From assembly GCA_934149075.1 (NCBI GenBank), contig CAKPDR010000002.1:99148-163147 (forward strand): a stretch of 64,000 nt of DNA, read 5' to 3'. The stretch is from an uncultured Clostridia bacterium. Its GTDB lineage: Bacteria; Bacillota; Clostridia; TANB77; CAG-508. How positions within the stretch are numbered: the first letter of the stretch is position 1; every line of letters starts with the position of its first letter. The notes under the pieces were generated by a model, which was not told where the DNA came from, made no database searches, and saw only the letters and a program-made list of their open reading frames with translations. Below are positions 51,737-61,054 of the stretch, piece after piece. The position numbers and the translations under genes are program-made.

Positions 51737-54715
51737 TTATCTCTTAATTTCTTCCATAATATATGCTTCAATAATATCTCCTTCTTTGATATCATTGTAT
51801 TTTTCAATTTGAATACCACACTCATAACCTTTAGAAACTTCTTTAGCATCATCTTTAAATCTTTTTAATGATGCAAGTTTACCATCATGTATAACTACAT
51901 TATCACGCAATACTCTTACTCCCGCATTTCTTTCTAGTTTTCCATCTAATACATATGCACCCGCAATCGTTCCAATATTTGAAATTTTAAATGTTTGTCT
52001 AACTTCTGCATTTCCTATTATATGTTCCTCATATTTTGGAGCTAACATACCTTTCATTGCAGATTCTACGTCATCTATTGCTTGATAAATTACAGAGTAT
52101 TGTTTTATTTCTACTTCTTCTTTTTCTGCCATATCTTTTGCAGTTGGCATTGGTCTAACATTGAATGCTATGATTATTGCATTTGAAACTTTTGCAAGTG
52201 TTACATCAGATTCTGTGACAGCTCCAGCAGCAGCATGAATAACTTTTACTCTTACTTCTTCATTTGACAATTTTTCCATTGATTGCTTAATAGCTTCTAC
52301 AGAACCTTGAACATCAGCTTTTACTATTAAGTTAAGCACTTTCAAGTCTCCAGCTTCCATTTGGCTGAATAAATTGTCTAATGTTACTTTGCTCATTGCA
52401 TTTATTGTCTTTTCTCTTTCTTGACGTTTTCTCTTTTCAATTAAGTGTTTTGCTGTTTTCTCATCTTTTACTTCATAGAAAATATCTCCAGCTTGTGGAA
52501 CTTCTGTTAATCCCATTATTTCTACTGGTGTTGATGGTCCGGCTTTTTTTACTTTTTTGCCTTTCTCATCTGTCATACTTCTGATTCTACCAATTGATGA
52601 ACCTACAACTATTGTATCTCCAACATCAAGTGTTCCTCTTTGTACAAGCATTGATGCAATTGCGCCCTTGTTTTTATCAAGTCTTGCCTCTATTACTACA
52701 CCTTTTGCTTGTTTATTTGGATTTGCTTTTAATTCCAACATATCAGCTTCTAATAATACCATTTCTAGTAATTGGTCTATATTTTGATGTTGTTTAGCAG
52801 AAATTGGTACAAATATTGTATCTCCGCCCCATTCTTCTGGTACTAATTCATAGGCCATTAATTCTTGTTTTACTTTTTCTATATTAGCATCTGGTAAATC
52901 CATCTTATTAATTGCAACAATTATAGGGATTCCTGCTGATTTTGCGTGATTTATAGCTTCAACTGTTTGTGGCATTACTCCATCATTTGCAGCAACTACA
53001 AGTATTGCTATATCAGTTATTTGAGCTCCTCTTGCTCTCATCGCTGTAAATGCTTCGTGTCCTGGTGTATCTAAAAATGTAATTTCTCTATCATTTACTT
53101 TTACTTTGTATGCACCTATATGTTGTGTAATTCCTCCAGCTTCACCTTCAATTACATTTGTCTTCTTAACAGCATCTAATAAAGAAGTTTTTCCATGGTC
53201 TACGTGTCCCATTACTACTATTACTGGTGGACGTGGCATTAAATCTTCTTCTCTATCTTCTGAATCATCAAATAAGATATCTTCCTCTGTTATTGTTTCC
53301 TTTTTATTAACTTTTACTCCAAATTCATCAGCAATTAAAGATGCCGTATCAAAATCAATATCATTGTTAATTGTTGCCATTACTCCATAGCCAAGTAACT
53401 TCTTAATAACTTCTGCTGTAGTTTTCTTCAATTCAGCTGCAAAATCTTTTACTGTAATTGTTTCTGGAATTGTTATTTCTTCTAGTTTAAAGATTTTTTG
53501 TTTATTACGATTCTCATCATTCTTATTTGATTTTTTCTTACCTTTTTTTCCTCTTTGTGTTGTTAAATCGTAATAATCTAACATTCCGCCTTCTTGGTCA
53601 TCAAACATATTAGATAAACTATCTGTTCTTTTCAATCCTTTTAATTTATGTTCATTTATTTCGCCACTTTGATTATTTCTTCTTGTCTTATTTGTCTTTT
53701 TGTTTTTATTTTCTTCAAATCTACTGTTTTGTTTTTGTTTATCTATTGCTCTATCTTTGTTATATTCTCTAGCAGGTTCTTTTTCTACATTTTCAACAGA
53801 CATTATATCTTTGATATTTTTTTCGATTCTCTTTTCGTCTAATGTTCTATTTCCATTATTAAATCTTGGATTTCCACCCTGTCTATTTCTATTATTATCA
53901 AATCTTCCAGCATTATTGTCAGGTCTATTATTTCTATCAAATCTTGTCTTATTTCCATTGTTATTATTTGTAAAATTTTTATCAAAACTACGATTTCCTT
54001 GTTGTTGTTTTCTATCATTGTTAAACCTGTTATTGTTTTTTCTATATCCATTATTATTTTGGCTGTCTCTATTGTTGTTTGGTCTAAATTCTTTATTTTT
54101 TCTATTATTTTGATTATATTTCTTTTCTGGCATTATTTTTTCAGTTACCTTTTCCTCATTTACTTTTTTTACTTCAACATCCATTTTATTTTCTTTTACT
54201 TCTACCTTTTCTTCTACTTTTTGATTTTCTATCTTAGGAACTTCTGTTTTCTGAACCTCAACTTTTTTAGGTTCAATCTTCTCCTCTTTTTTCACTTCTT
54301 TTTTTATACCAAATAATTCATCTACAGTCATTGGCTTTGTTGGCTTATTTCTATAAACAATATTATAGTCTTTGTTTCTCTTTCTTTCCACAAATCCTAC
54401 ATTATTACCCTTTTTCTCTTCTTTTCTATTTTCTTCTTTCGGCTTGTTTGAATCATCATTTATAATAACTTCTCTTCTTATTATAACAGGTGAATCATTT
54501 ACTGATTTTGCCTTTTCATTAGTTTGTTTTTTAGGTTCTGGCTTACTTTTAAAGTTTTTCGCACTTTCTTTTATTTTTTGCGCCTCTGCCTCATCCACTG
54601 CACTTAAATGACTTTTTGCATTTATGTTCAATTTCTTAGCTATTTCTAATACTTCTTTACTGGTTAAGTTTAATTCTTTTGCTATGTCATACAACTTTAT
54701 CTTACCCAATAACAT
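51737..54715 (-). CDS. infB: Translation initiation factor IF-2
   Basis: About 992 residues. An N-terminal IF2N domain, a long Asn/Arg/Lys-rich low-complexity linker (about 190-345), a second IF2N, then the GTPase domain (GHVDHGKTSLL, DTPGHEAF, NKMDLP) and the C-terminal domains that bind initiator tRNA. I take the ATG at 54715, which is only 2 bases from GGGGG; a TTG at 54709 has better spacing. It overlaps the ylxR 3' end. Canonical. Confidence 0.97.
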   Translation of the reverse strand: MLLGKIKLYDIAKELNLTSKEVLEIAKKLNINAKSHLSAVDEAEAQKIKESAKNFKSKPEPKKQTNEKAKSVNDSPVIIRREVIINDDSNKPKEENRKEEKKGNNVGFVERKRNKDYNIVYRNKPTKPMTVDELFGIKKEVKKEEKIEPKKVEVQKTEVPKIENQKVEEKVEVKENKMDVEVKKVNEEKVTEKIMPEKKYNQNNRKNKEFRPNNNRDSQNNNGYRKNNNRFNNDRKQQQGNRSFDKNFTNNNNGNKTRFDRNNRPDNNAGRFDNNRNRQGGNPRFNNGNRTLDEKRIEKNIKDIMSVENVEKEPAREYNKDRAIDKQKQNSRFEENKNKKTNKTRRNNQSGEINEHKLKGLKRTDSLSNMFDDQEGGMLDYYDLTTQRGKKGKKKSNKNDENRNKQKIFKLEEITIPETITVKDFAAELKKTTAEVIKKLLGYGVMATINNDIDFDTASLIADEFGVKVNKKETITEEDILFDDSEDREEDLMPRPPVIVVMGHVDHGKTSLLDAVKKTNVIEGEAGGITQHIGAYKVKVNDREITFLDTPGHEAFTAMRARGAQITDIAILVVAANDGVMPQTVEAINHAKSAGIPIIVAINKMDLPDANIEKVKQELMAYELVPEEWGGDTIFVPISAKQHQNIDQLLEMVLLEADMLELKANPNKQAKGVVIEARLDKNKGAIASMLVQRGTLDVGDTIVVGSSIGRIRSMTDEKGKKVKKAGPSTPVEIMGLTEVPQAGDIFYEVKDEKTAKHLIEKRKRQEREKTINAMSKVTLDNLFSQMEAGDLKVLNLIVKADVQGSVEAIKQSMEKLSNEEVRVKVIHAAAGAVTESDVTLAKVSNAIIIAFNVRPMPTAKDMAEKEEVEIKQYSVIYQAIDDVESAMKGMLAPKYEEHIIGNAEVRQTFKISNIGTIAGAYVLDGKLERNAGVRVLRDNVVIHDGKLASLKRFKDDAKEVSKGYECGIQIEKYNDIKEGDIIEAYIMEEIKR

Positions 54716-54983
54716 CACCCCCTACTTTGCTTTCTATAATTTTTTGAATTTCTTCATATATCTCATCATCTATTTTTATATCTAATGCTTTTTCAAGCTT
54801 CTTACTTTTTTTGGCTTTTTCAAAGCATTCCATATCTAAACAAATATAAGCTCCACGTCCTGGCTCTTTTCCTTTTTCATCTACTTTAATGATATTCTCT
54901 TTATTTTTTACTATTCTTAATAATTCGCTTTTATTTTTTTGTGTTCTACACACTGTGCATGTTCTTTGTGGTATATTTTTCAA
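54702..54983 (-). CDS. ylxR: YlxR-family RNA-binding protein
   Basis: 93 residues. PQRTCTVCRTQKNKSELLRIV and GKEPGRGAYICLDMECFEKAKKSKKLEKAL are the DUF448/YlxR signature with the GRGAY box. It binds RNase P or nucleoid-linked partners in other Firmicutes. Located between nusA and infB; the usual ribosomal L7Ae-like gene is absent here. Its 3' end overlaps infB. Confidence 0.93.
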   Translation of the reverse strand: MKNIPQRTCTVCRTQKNKSELLRIVKNKENIIKVDEKGKEPGRGAYICLDMECFEKAKKSKKLEKALDIKIDDEIYEEIQKIIESKVGGDVIG

Positions 54984-55026
54984 TTATATTCCTCCCTCAA
55001 AACGATTAAGTCACACTTTTATGAGC

Positions 55027-56160
55027 CTATTCTTCTACTTTTTCTTCTTGTTCTTCCTTGTCTGCTGTATCCTCTATTTTCTCTGCTTCTTCTGCTTTTT
55101 TAGTTAACATCTCTCTAAACTGTGTTTCTGATTTGATATCTATTTTCCAACCAGTTAGTTTTGCTGCTAATCTTGCATTTTGACCAGCTTTTCCTATTGC
55201 TAATGATAACTGGTCATCAGGAACTATTACTTGTGCAAATTTTTCTTCTTCTTTTATATCTACTGCCATTATTTTTGCTGGTAACAATGCTGATGCTATA
55301 AATATGCTTGGGTCTGCATTCCACTCAATTACATCTATTTTTTCTCCATGTAATTCGTTTATTACATTTTGAATACGTATTCCTTTTTGCCCTACACATG
55401 AACCGACTGGATCTATATTCTCATCTGGTGAATATACTGCAACTTTGCTTCTTAATCCTGGGTCTCTTGATACACTTTTTATTTCAATTAATCCTTCGTA
55501 TATTTCTGGTATTTCAAATTCTAGTAACTTCCTTACAAAGTCTGGATGTGTTCTTGATATAATTGCTTGTGGAACTCCTTTTTCTCCTCTTTCTACATCT
55601 ACTACATATCCTTTTATTTTATCATTTACATGATAACTTTCTGTTGGAATTTGGTCTTTGGCTAACATTATTCCTTCCAATTTTCCTAAATCCATTACTA
55701 CTATATGTTTATCAGCTTTTTGGATTAATCCAGAAACTATTTCTCCTTTTCTTTCGTTGTACTCATTAAATACCATATTTCTTTCTGTTTCTCTTAATTT
55801 TTGAATTATTACTTGTTTTGCTGTTTGTGCTGCAATTCTTCCAAAGTCTCTTGGTACTATTTCTACTGCTACATTGTCTCCTAAGTTTAGTTGATTATTT
55901 ATTTTTCTTGCTTCTTCTAAACTTATTTCTAATGCATCGTCATTTGCTCTTTCCATAACTTCTTTGATTGAGTATACATGTGTTTCCCCTGTTTGTTCAT
56001 CTATTTTTACGTCTACATTTTCTAATGCATCAAAATTTCTTTTATATGCTGTTATTAATGCTGTTCTTATTGATTCTAATAGTTCTTCTTTTTTTATTCC
56101 TTTTTCTTTTTCTAATTCTTCTAAAGCTAATATTAATTCTTTATTATCTATTGCTTTCAT
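55027..56160 (-). CDS. nusA: Transcription termination/antitermination factor NusA
   Basis: 377 residues. N-terminal RNA-polymerase-binding domain (ELILALEELEKEKGIKKEELLESIRTALITAYKRNF), S1 domain (GEIVSGLIQKADKHIVVMDLGKLEGIML), and KH domains with VGQKGIRIQNVINEL and LAIGKAGQNARLAAKLTGW. It lacks the C-terminal acidic repeats of proteobacterial NusA, normal for Firmicutes. Ends in an acidic tail. Confidence 0.97.
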   Translation of the reverse strand: MKAIDNKELILALEELEKEKGIKKEELLESIRTALITAYKRNFDALENVDVKIDEQTGETHVYSIKEVMERANDDALEISLEEARKINNQLNLGDNVAVEIVPRDFGRIAAQTAKQVIIQKLRETERNMVFNEYNERKGEIVSGLIQKADKHIVVMDLGKLEGIMLAKDQIPTESYHVNDKIKGYVVDVERGEKGVPQAIISRTHPDFVRKLLEFEIPEIYEGLIEIKSVSRDPGLRSKVAVYSPDENIDPVGSCVGQKGIRIQNVINELHGEKIDVIEWNADPSIFIASALLPAKIMAVDIKEEEKFAQVIVPDDQLSLAIGKAGQNARLAAKLTGWKIDIKSETQFREMLTKKAEEAEKIEDTADKEEQEEKVEE

Positions 56161-56194
56161 TTTTATACTCCCTTTCTTTTACGAAAATTTAATT

Positions 56195-56641
56195 TTACCA
56201 ATCAAATACTGTTTTTAATTGAGCTATATTTTTTCTATCAAATTTGAATTGGTCAATTGTAATAGTATCATTATCAAATGCTTTTAGCTCACCTATATAA
56301 TTTTTGTTTCCATTTTCGTCTTTTTTATATAATCTAACTTCTACTTGTTTTCCTAAGTTTTGTGCTAAATGGCTGTCTTTTCTTAAGATTCTTTCTACTC
56401 CTGGTGATGATACTTCTAAAAAGTATTGTTCTTTTATGTAGTCCGCTTGGTCTAATATTTCATTTATTTCATTACTTACTTTTTCACAATCATTTAAATC
56501 AATTCCTTTTGGACTGTCTATAAATATTCTTAAGTAATAATTTTGCCCTTCCTTTGCATATTCTACATCATACATACTGTACCCTATATTTTCTATTTTG
56601 TCTTTTAGTAGTTCTTCTACTTTTTCTTCTATCTTTGCCAT
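56195..56641 (-). CDS. rimP: Ribosome maturation factor RimP
   Basis: 148 residues. SMYDVEYAKEGQNYYLRIFIDSPKGIDLNDCEKVSNEINEILDQ and YFLEVSSPGVERIL are RimP signatures. Acts in 30S assembly. First gene of the nusA operon. A strong hairpin (GAAGAGTAGGA/TCCTACTCTTC, 56677-56703) just upstream may be a terminator of the preceding remnant or a leader structure. Confidence 0.96.
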   Translation of the reverse strand: MAKIEEKVEELLKDKIENIGYSMYDVEYAKEGQNYYLRIFIDSPKGIDLNDCEKVSNEINEILDQADYIKEQYFLEVSSPGVERILRKDSHLAQNLGKQVEVRLYKKDENGNKNYIGELKAFDNDTITIDQFKFDRKNIAQLKTVFDW

Positions 56642-56722
56642 AAAGCCTCCTTTTTCTTTTTACCTTCCTCACGATTGAAGAGTAGGATTTGTTCCTACTC
56701 TTCTGCGTCTTTTTATGTTCTT

Positions 56723-57217
56723 TTATATTATACCCAATTTTTGGCATAAAATCAAGGGTTTTAAAGAATTTTTTATTTGTTTTTCTAATGTTTCGATTTT
56801 CTCTTCACTCAATCCTGTTATTTCTACTATTTGTTTTATTGGCATTTTTTGTTCTTTTAATTTCTTTGCAATTTCTTTCAACTTTTGTTCAGTCTCTTTT
56901 TCTCCTTGTTCTTTTCCTTCTTTTCTAGCACAATGAAGAGCTGATTACTCCTCAAACTTGGCCATCTGCTTAAGCTCTGCTAATCTTTTAATCTCTTCAT
57001 CTCCTGTTAAAACTTCATAATTTTCTATTACCTTTTTTATTTTTTCATTTTTCTTGCTTGCCATCTCTAGCAAATCACTTCTTTCCATATCAATAAAACT
57101 CAACCAATGATTTATTATTTGTGCCATATCTGGATTTTCTTTTCTTGTAAAAAATACTTTAAACATTATATCACTTTTCATCTTTAGTTCTGGTTTTATT
57201 TTTAAATTTAAATTCAT
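56723..57217 (-). pseudogene. Remnant of an Rpn/PD-(D/E)XK-type transposase-nuclease gene
   Basis: The frame of 165 codons keeps the family start (KPELKMKSDIMFKVFFTRKENP) and the typical tail (DMAQIINHWLSFIDMERSDLLEMASKKN ... YEVLTGDEEIKRLAELKQMAKFEE), but the catalytic middle is deleted and an in-frame TAA lies at 56945. Past it the frame continues with the usual GKEQGEKETEQKLKEIAKKLKEQKMPIKQIVEITGLSEEKIE end. The ribosome site and a TTGCCA-17-TATAAT promoter survive, so a 90-residue protein could still be made. Confidence 0.75.
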
Positions 57218-57232
57218 CCTATCTCTCCTTAC

Positions 57233-57261
57233 ATTATAACGTTTTTGGTTGCTATTGGCAA
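57233..57261 (-). promoter_or_regulatory. Promoter of the Rpn-type remnant
   Basis: TTGCCA, 17-base spacer, TATAAT on the minus strand, about 16 bases before the ATG's ribosome-site region. Confidence 0.65.
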
Positions 57262-57280
57262 TATTTTTTTATTTTCTATT

Positions 57281-58069
57281 TTATATAACCATCGCCAATA
57301 AATATAAAATCACATGTTGTAACGGAAAAGCTAGATAGAACAACCACTGTATTAATTTATTTTTCTTTCCACTATTTCCATTATATAAAGCAATCAATAC
57401 AACAGAAGCAACCATCATATACTTACATCCAGAACTATATCCAATTAGCAATGTTGATATTGTTAAACAAATTAATATTAAAAACAAATATAAACTTCTT
57501 TTCTTAATATCTATTTTTTGTTTTAGGATTAACTGACTATCTTTTTCGAATAACTTTTCTATTCCATAAAATTCTAAAGCCAAAAAAGGTACAACCATAT
57601 CAAACTCTATTTGAAGTTTTAGATACATCAATAATATTACTAGAAACATATTTATTCTTACAAATAAATTTTGCTTTTCATTTAATTTTTTAATAATTAT
57701 CTTTTTATCTACTATTCCCAATAAAATTAAAGAAAGAAAATATGAGTACACTACTCCTAAATAATTATTAACACCTGTTACATAATTAGGATAATATTCT
57801 TGATTAATAATTCCTAATACTAATAATCCTATTTGTGTGATTGTTGCTAAAACAAAAATTCTAAAAATATATTTCTTTAAGCTTCTAGTATAAAAGAACC
57901 CTTGAACTATTAAATATGCAAATATAGGCATTGCAATCCTTCCTATACTCCTTAAAACATAATAAGTATTATGATCAATTTTTGGATATAAATATCCTCC
58001 TATATGATCAATGATCATTATAGCAATTGCAATTATTTTTAAACAATTTGAAGACAATCCCTTTTTCAT
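57281..58069 (-). CDS. TraX-family membrane acyltransferase-like protein
   Basis: 262 residues, about eight helices. LKIIAIAIMIIDHIGGYLYP, LRSIGRIAMPIFAYLIVQGFFYTRSLKKYIFRIF and the ending LFYLAFPLQHVILYLLAMVI match TraX. The namesake acetylates F pilin, but chromosomal TraX proteins of Firmicutes have no link to conjugation and probably modify surface polymers. Adjacent to cell-envelope genes, which supports that. The substrate is unknown. Confidence 0.85.
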   Translation of the reverse strand: MKKGLSSNCLKIIAIAIMIIDHIGGYLYPKIDHNTYYVLRSIGRIAMPIFAYLIVQGFFYTRSLKKYIFRIFVLATITQIGLLVLGIINQEYYPNYVTGVNNYLGVVYSYFLSLILLGIVDKKIIIKKLNEKQNLFVRINMFLVILLMYLKLQIEFDMVVPFLALEFYGIEKLFEKDSQLILKQKIDIKKRSLYLFLILICLTISTLLIGYSSGCKYMMVASVVLIALYNGNSGKKNKLIQWLFYLAFPLQHVILYLLAMVI

Positions 58070-58082
58070 TTATTACTCCTTA

Positions 58083-58115
58083 AAACAATAGAGGCTTTTA
58101 AGAAGCCTCCGTTTT
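58083..58115 (-). terminator. Terminator of the cell-envelope operon
   Basis: On the minus strand GAGGCTT and AAGCCTC pair around a 5-base loop, then TATTGTTTT. Located just after the stop at 58118. Confidence 0.7.
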
Positions 58116-58117
58116 TT

Positions 58118-59275
58118 CTAATCTATTTTTTCATCCTTGTTGTTTTTATCATCTTTTTTATTTTTAACTTTCTTATCTACAATTAAAATTACAACAACAA
58201 CAATTATAGCTAATATAGAAACTCCAATGATGATAACATACATTTTGTGACTTTCTAAGAATGAAACTTTATCTTTTTCTTTAACGTCTCCACTTGTAGT
58301 TGTTACTGAATATTCCTTTTCTTCTATAAGTTTATTTACTAACAAATACTTTGAATTGTGGTTTATTGAAAATTCTATGTATCCATCTTCATTATATATA
58401 GCATCATCTGTCATTTGTGTTAATTCTTTTGTTTCTTCATTATAATAATATACAAGTATTGTATCCATATCTAGTGCTTGTTTCAATTCTTCTGTTGCTT
58501 TTATTCTAATTAATGCTCTACCTGGCAATTCACCATTGTTAGCAAAATTAATTACTACACCTTCTTGTACAATTTCTTTTAATAATGAATCTTTATTTAC
58601 TAAATTATATGAAATTTCAGCATTTATATCTTTTGTTATTTCTATATTATTACCATCAAATATTATTTGATTTTCTCCAGTATTTACAGTTAATTTTATA
58701 TTCTTTTCTTTGATAGCCATAAATACATCTCTACTTATATTAACATTTTCATCCAAATTAATTGTTATGTTTTGTAATTCTGTATTATTAGATATTTTTT
58801 CTAAAATTTCTGGTGTTATTTCTGAATTGTTATAAATTAAACCTGTTTCAGCTGTTTTCTTTGTTTCTGTTTTTACTTCTTCTGGTTCTTTTTTAGTTTG
58901 TGATGTACTAGGTGTACTAGTATTTTGTTTACTTTCAGTCTGTGTATTTGTTACTTTTATTGTTTCTGTTACTTGAGTATTATCACTCTTTGCATCACTA
59001 CTTGTGGCACATCCTTGTGCATTGCTGCTTGTTGCATCACTGCTTGTAGCACATCCTTTTGCGTTACTACTTGTTGCATTACTGCTTGTAGCACATCCTT
59101 GCACATTGCTACTTGTTGCATTACTATCTGTTGCAGAATCTGTAATTTCAGCAGCAAAAGAATACATATATCCTTCTAATTTTTTCAACTTTCCTGTTTT
59201 TATAACTACTCCTAGTACTAAAATTAATGCTACTATTATTATAGTAAATATTACTCTTTTAATTTTTTCTTTCAT
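58118..59275 (-). CDS. Surface protein with Cys-Ala-Thr-Ser repeats and C-terminal membrane anchor
   Basis: Start set at MKEKIKRVIF (59275), where AAAGGGGAAAAG precedes. 385 residues: an N-terminal helix (about 6-26), a region with tandem GCATSS(N/D)ATSSN(A/V) repeats carrying Cys every 20 or so residues (about 50-100), a Thr/Lys-rich spacer, an external domain (ITPEILEKISNNTELQNITINLDENV ...), then a C-terminal helix with a Lys/Asp tail. Probably anchored and exposed. The repeats could crosslink by disulfides. It overlaps the ligase gene end by 17 bases. No family is recognised. Confidence 0.7.
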   Translation of the reverse strand: MKEKIKRVIFTIIIVALILVLGVVIKTGKLKKLEGYMYSFAAEITDSATDSNATSSNVQGCATSSNATSSNAKGCATSSDATSSNAQGCATSSDAKSDNTQVTETIKVTNTQTESKQNTSTPSTSQTKKEPEEVKTETKKTAETGLIYNNSEITPEILEKISNNTELQNITINLDENVNISRDVFMAIKEKNIKLTVNTGENQIIFDGNNIEITKDINAEISYNLVNKDSLLKEIVQEGVVINFANNGELPGRALIRIKATEELKQALDMDTILVYYYNEETKELTQMTDDAIYNEDGYIEFSINHNSKYLLVNKLIEEKEYSVTTTSGDVKEKDKVSFLESHKMYVIIIGVSILAIIVVVVILIVDKKVKNKKDDKNNKDEKID

Positions 59276-60810
59276 CTTCTTTTCCCCTTTCATTTGTGTT
59301 GGCATTTGTGCTTATAAACACTAAAGCCATTAGTATCCAAAATATTGGTGTTACTATTACTACCCATAAATTGAAACAATCTTGTATTAAATAACAAATA
59401 AACGCTATAAAAAATATTACTGAATATTTATTAATATTTTTCAATCCATTTATTATTTGTAAAATAATATAAACTAAATAAGATATTAGTCCCAAAAATC
59501 CTGTATTAACTAAAATTGTTAAATAATTATTGGCTGCAGTATCATTTATTGTAAGTTCCCCTAAACTTGCTACATCTTGAGTATATTTATCCATAAATCT
59601 TATTGCAAATGTATCTGAACCTGTTCCGAATAATTGGATAATCTTTTACCAATGATAGACTTCTTCTCCATAAGAATATTCTATATGTTCCAAAATCATC
59701 ATCAAAATTCCCATGCAATATCTCATGTATTTCATATAAAAATCCATCTGAAAAATTCACAAAATATATTGTAGCTACACCTATAACTACACATAAAACT
59801 AAAGCTAGATAAAATAGTTTTATTACCTTTTTGTTCTTAGAAATATCAAATTTTCTATTTTTTAAAACATGTGCCAACCCTATAAAAATTACTATTACTG
59901 CTAATAATGCTATTGCTATTTCATTTATTTGAAAATCTAGTTTAAGTTTTCCTATATCATAATAATATACTGGATTTACTATTATATTAGTTAAGTATCC
60001 TAACAAAATCATTGTGCCAACAATTAATAGTCGAGATAACCTTTTACTATTAGTTATTATAAAAGGAATTGTTAAAACTAAGGTTCCACAAAATGCCACT
60101 GCTCCGCCTAATACATCTAAAACTTCAAATATAAAAAATCCCATATATATTGAAAGTAAATATATTATTTTTATATATTTTTTCTCTTCTTCTACAAATA
60201 CATATGATGCCATTGAAATTGTCAAATATATGCAATAAAATGCTGATACAAAAGCAATATTGCCAATTGTCCCTATAAAACTCACATTATGTGTTCCAAT
60301 TCCATTTTGATACATATTAAAAGGATTAAATCCTATATACTGAAGTATTGCTATTGAACTTACCATTATTGAAGCTACTGAAAAATATACATTATATCTC
60401 TTTTTAAATTCCCCAAACATAGTAATATTCAAAAAACTCAAACAATACAGGGTTATGCTTATCAGTCCTTCTGCTCTTCCAACTCCAACAAATAAATTAT
60501 ATTCTTTAAAAAATGGAGATAATATAGTTGAAATTATATTTATTATTAAAAATACTATTACTGCCCATTGAATTTTGTGTAACTTTATTTCTTTAAAAAT
60601 ATTGGTATTTTTAAAGAACCAATAATATAGTATCATTATAAATAAAACCGAAATATAAATTGTATTTATAATTAAAAAATAACTATATTTAGCCTCTAAA
60701 ATCCTAAAAAAACCTGTCGAGTCAACCAATAAAGGAAATAGCATTACCATCACTATTATATATACTTCTGTTATTTTTGCTAAAATATTTTTTTCTTTAA
60801 TTTTTTCCAT
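59259..60810 (-). CDS. O-antigen ligase/polymerase-like membrane protein, frame broken at one C-GGA site
   Basis: Start chosen at MEKIKEKNIL (60810), with AAGAAGGG upstream. About 516 residues when restored, with around twelve membrane helices. The first frame ends DYPIIRNRFRY; skipping the C (plus-strand G at 59628) before GGA gives DYPIIGTGSDTFAIRFMDKY, the conserved Wzy/WaaL-type loop, and continues to the stop at 59259. Such proteins polymerise or ligate glycans outside the membrane. It overlaps the carrier-protein gene by 14 bases. Confidence 0.85.
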
Positions 60811-61054
60811 TGTCCATCCCTTCTTTGGTATAGCTTTTAACCAACTCAACTATAGAATTAATATTTCTCCAAGTATCTGGTTTTACTTGTGTTGGCTGTA
60901 TTTCAATATCGAACTCATCTTCAAGTCTTGATATCAAATTTATAAAAGCTAAAGAATCTAATATTTCATTTTCTATTAAATCTATATCTAAATTATCTTT
61001 TATTCCTTCATTTTCACATACTTCTGCAATTATATTAATAATTTTATCTTCCAT
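60797..61054 (-). CDS. DltC/acyl-carrier-like protein
   Basis: 85 residues. The phosphopantetheine Ser is in ENEILDSLAFINLISRLEDEFDIEI, followed by VKPDTWRNINSIVELV, close to DltC in the W-x-x-I-x-x-I positions. It carries an activated amino acid or acyl group for the adjoining ligase. The overlapping starts and stops with both neighbours indicate tight translational coupling. Confidence 0.85.
   Translation of the reverse strand: MEDKIINIIAEVCENEGIKDNLDIDLIENEILDSLAFINLISRLEDEFDIEIQPTQVKPDTWRNINSIVELVKSYTKEGMDNGKN

Noticed and set aside
52381..52797. Plus-strand frames opposite the IF-2 GTPase region
   Set aside because: They lie fully within infB, lack ribosome sites and have no family resemblance.
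53648..54316. Long plus-strand frames opposite infB
   Set aside because: Antisense shadows of the Asn/Lys-rich linker; Phe/Leu-rich translations are artefacts of AT-rich coding.
57281..58069. TraX as part of the conjugative element
   Set aside because: It is 38 kb from the element and in an envelope cluster; chromosomal TraX is common in Bacillota.
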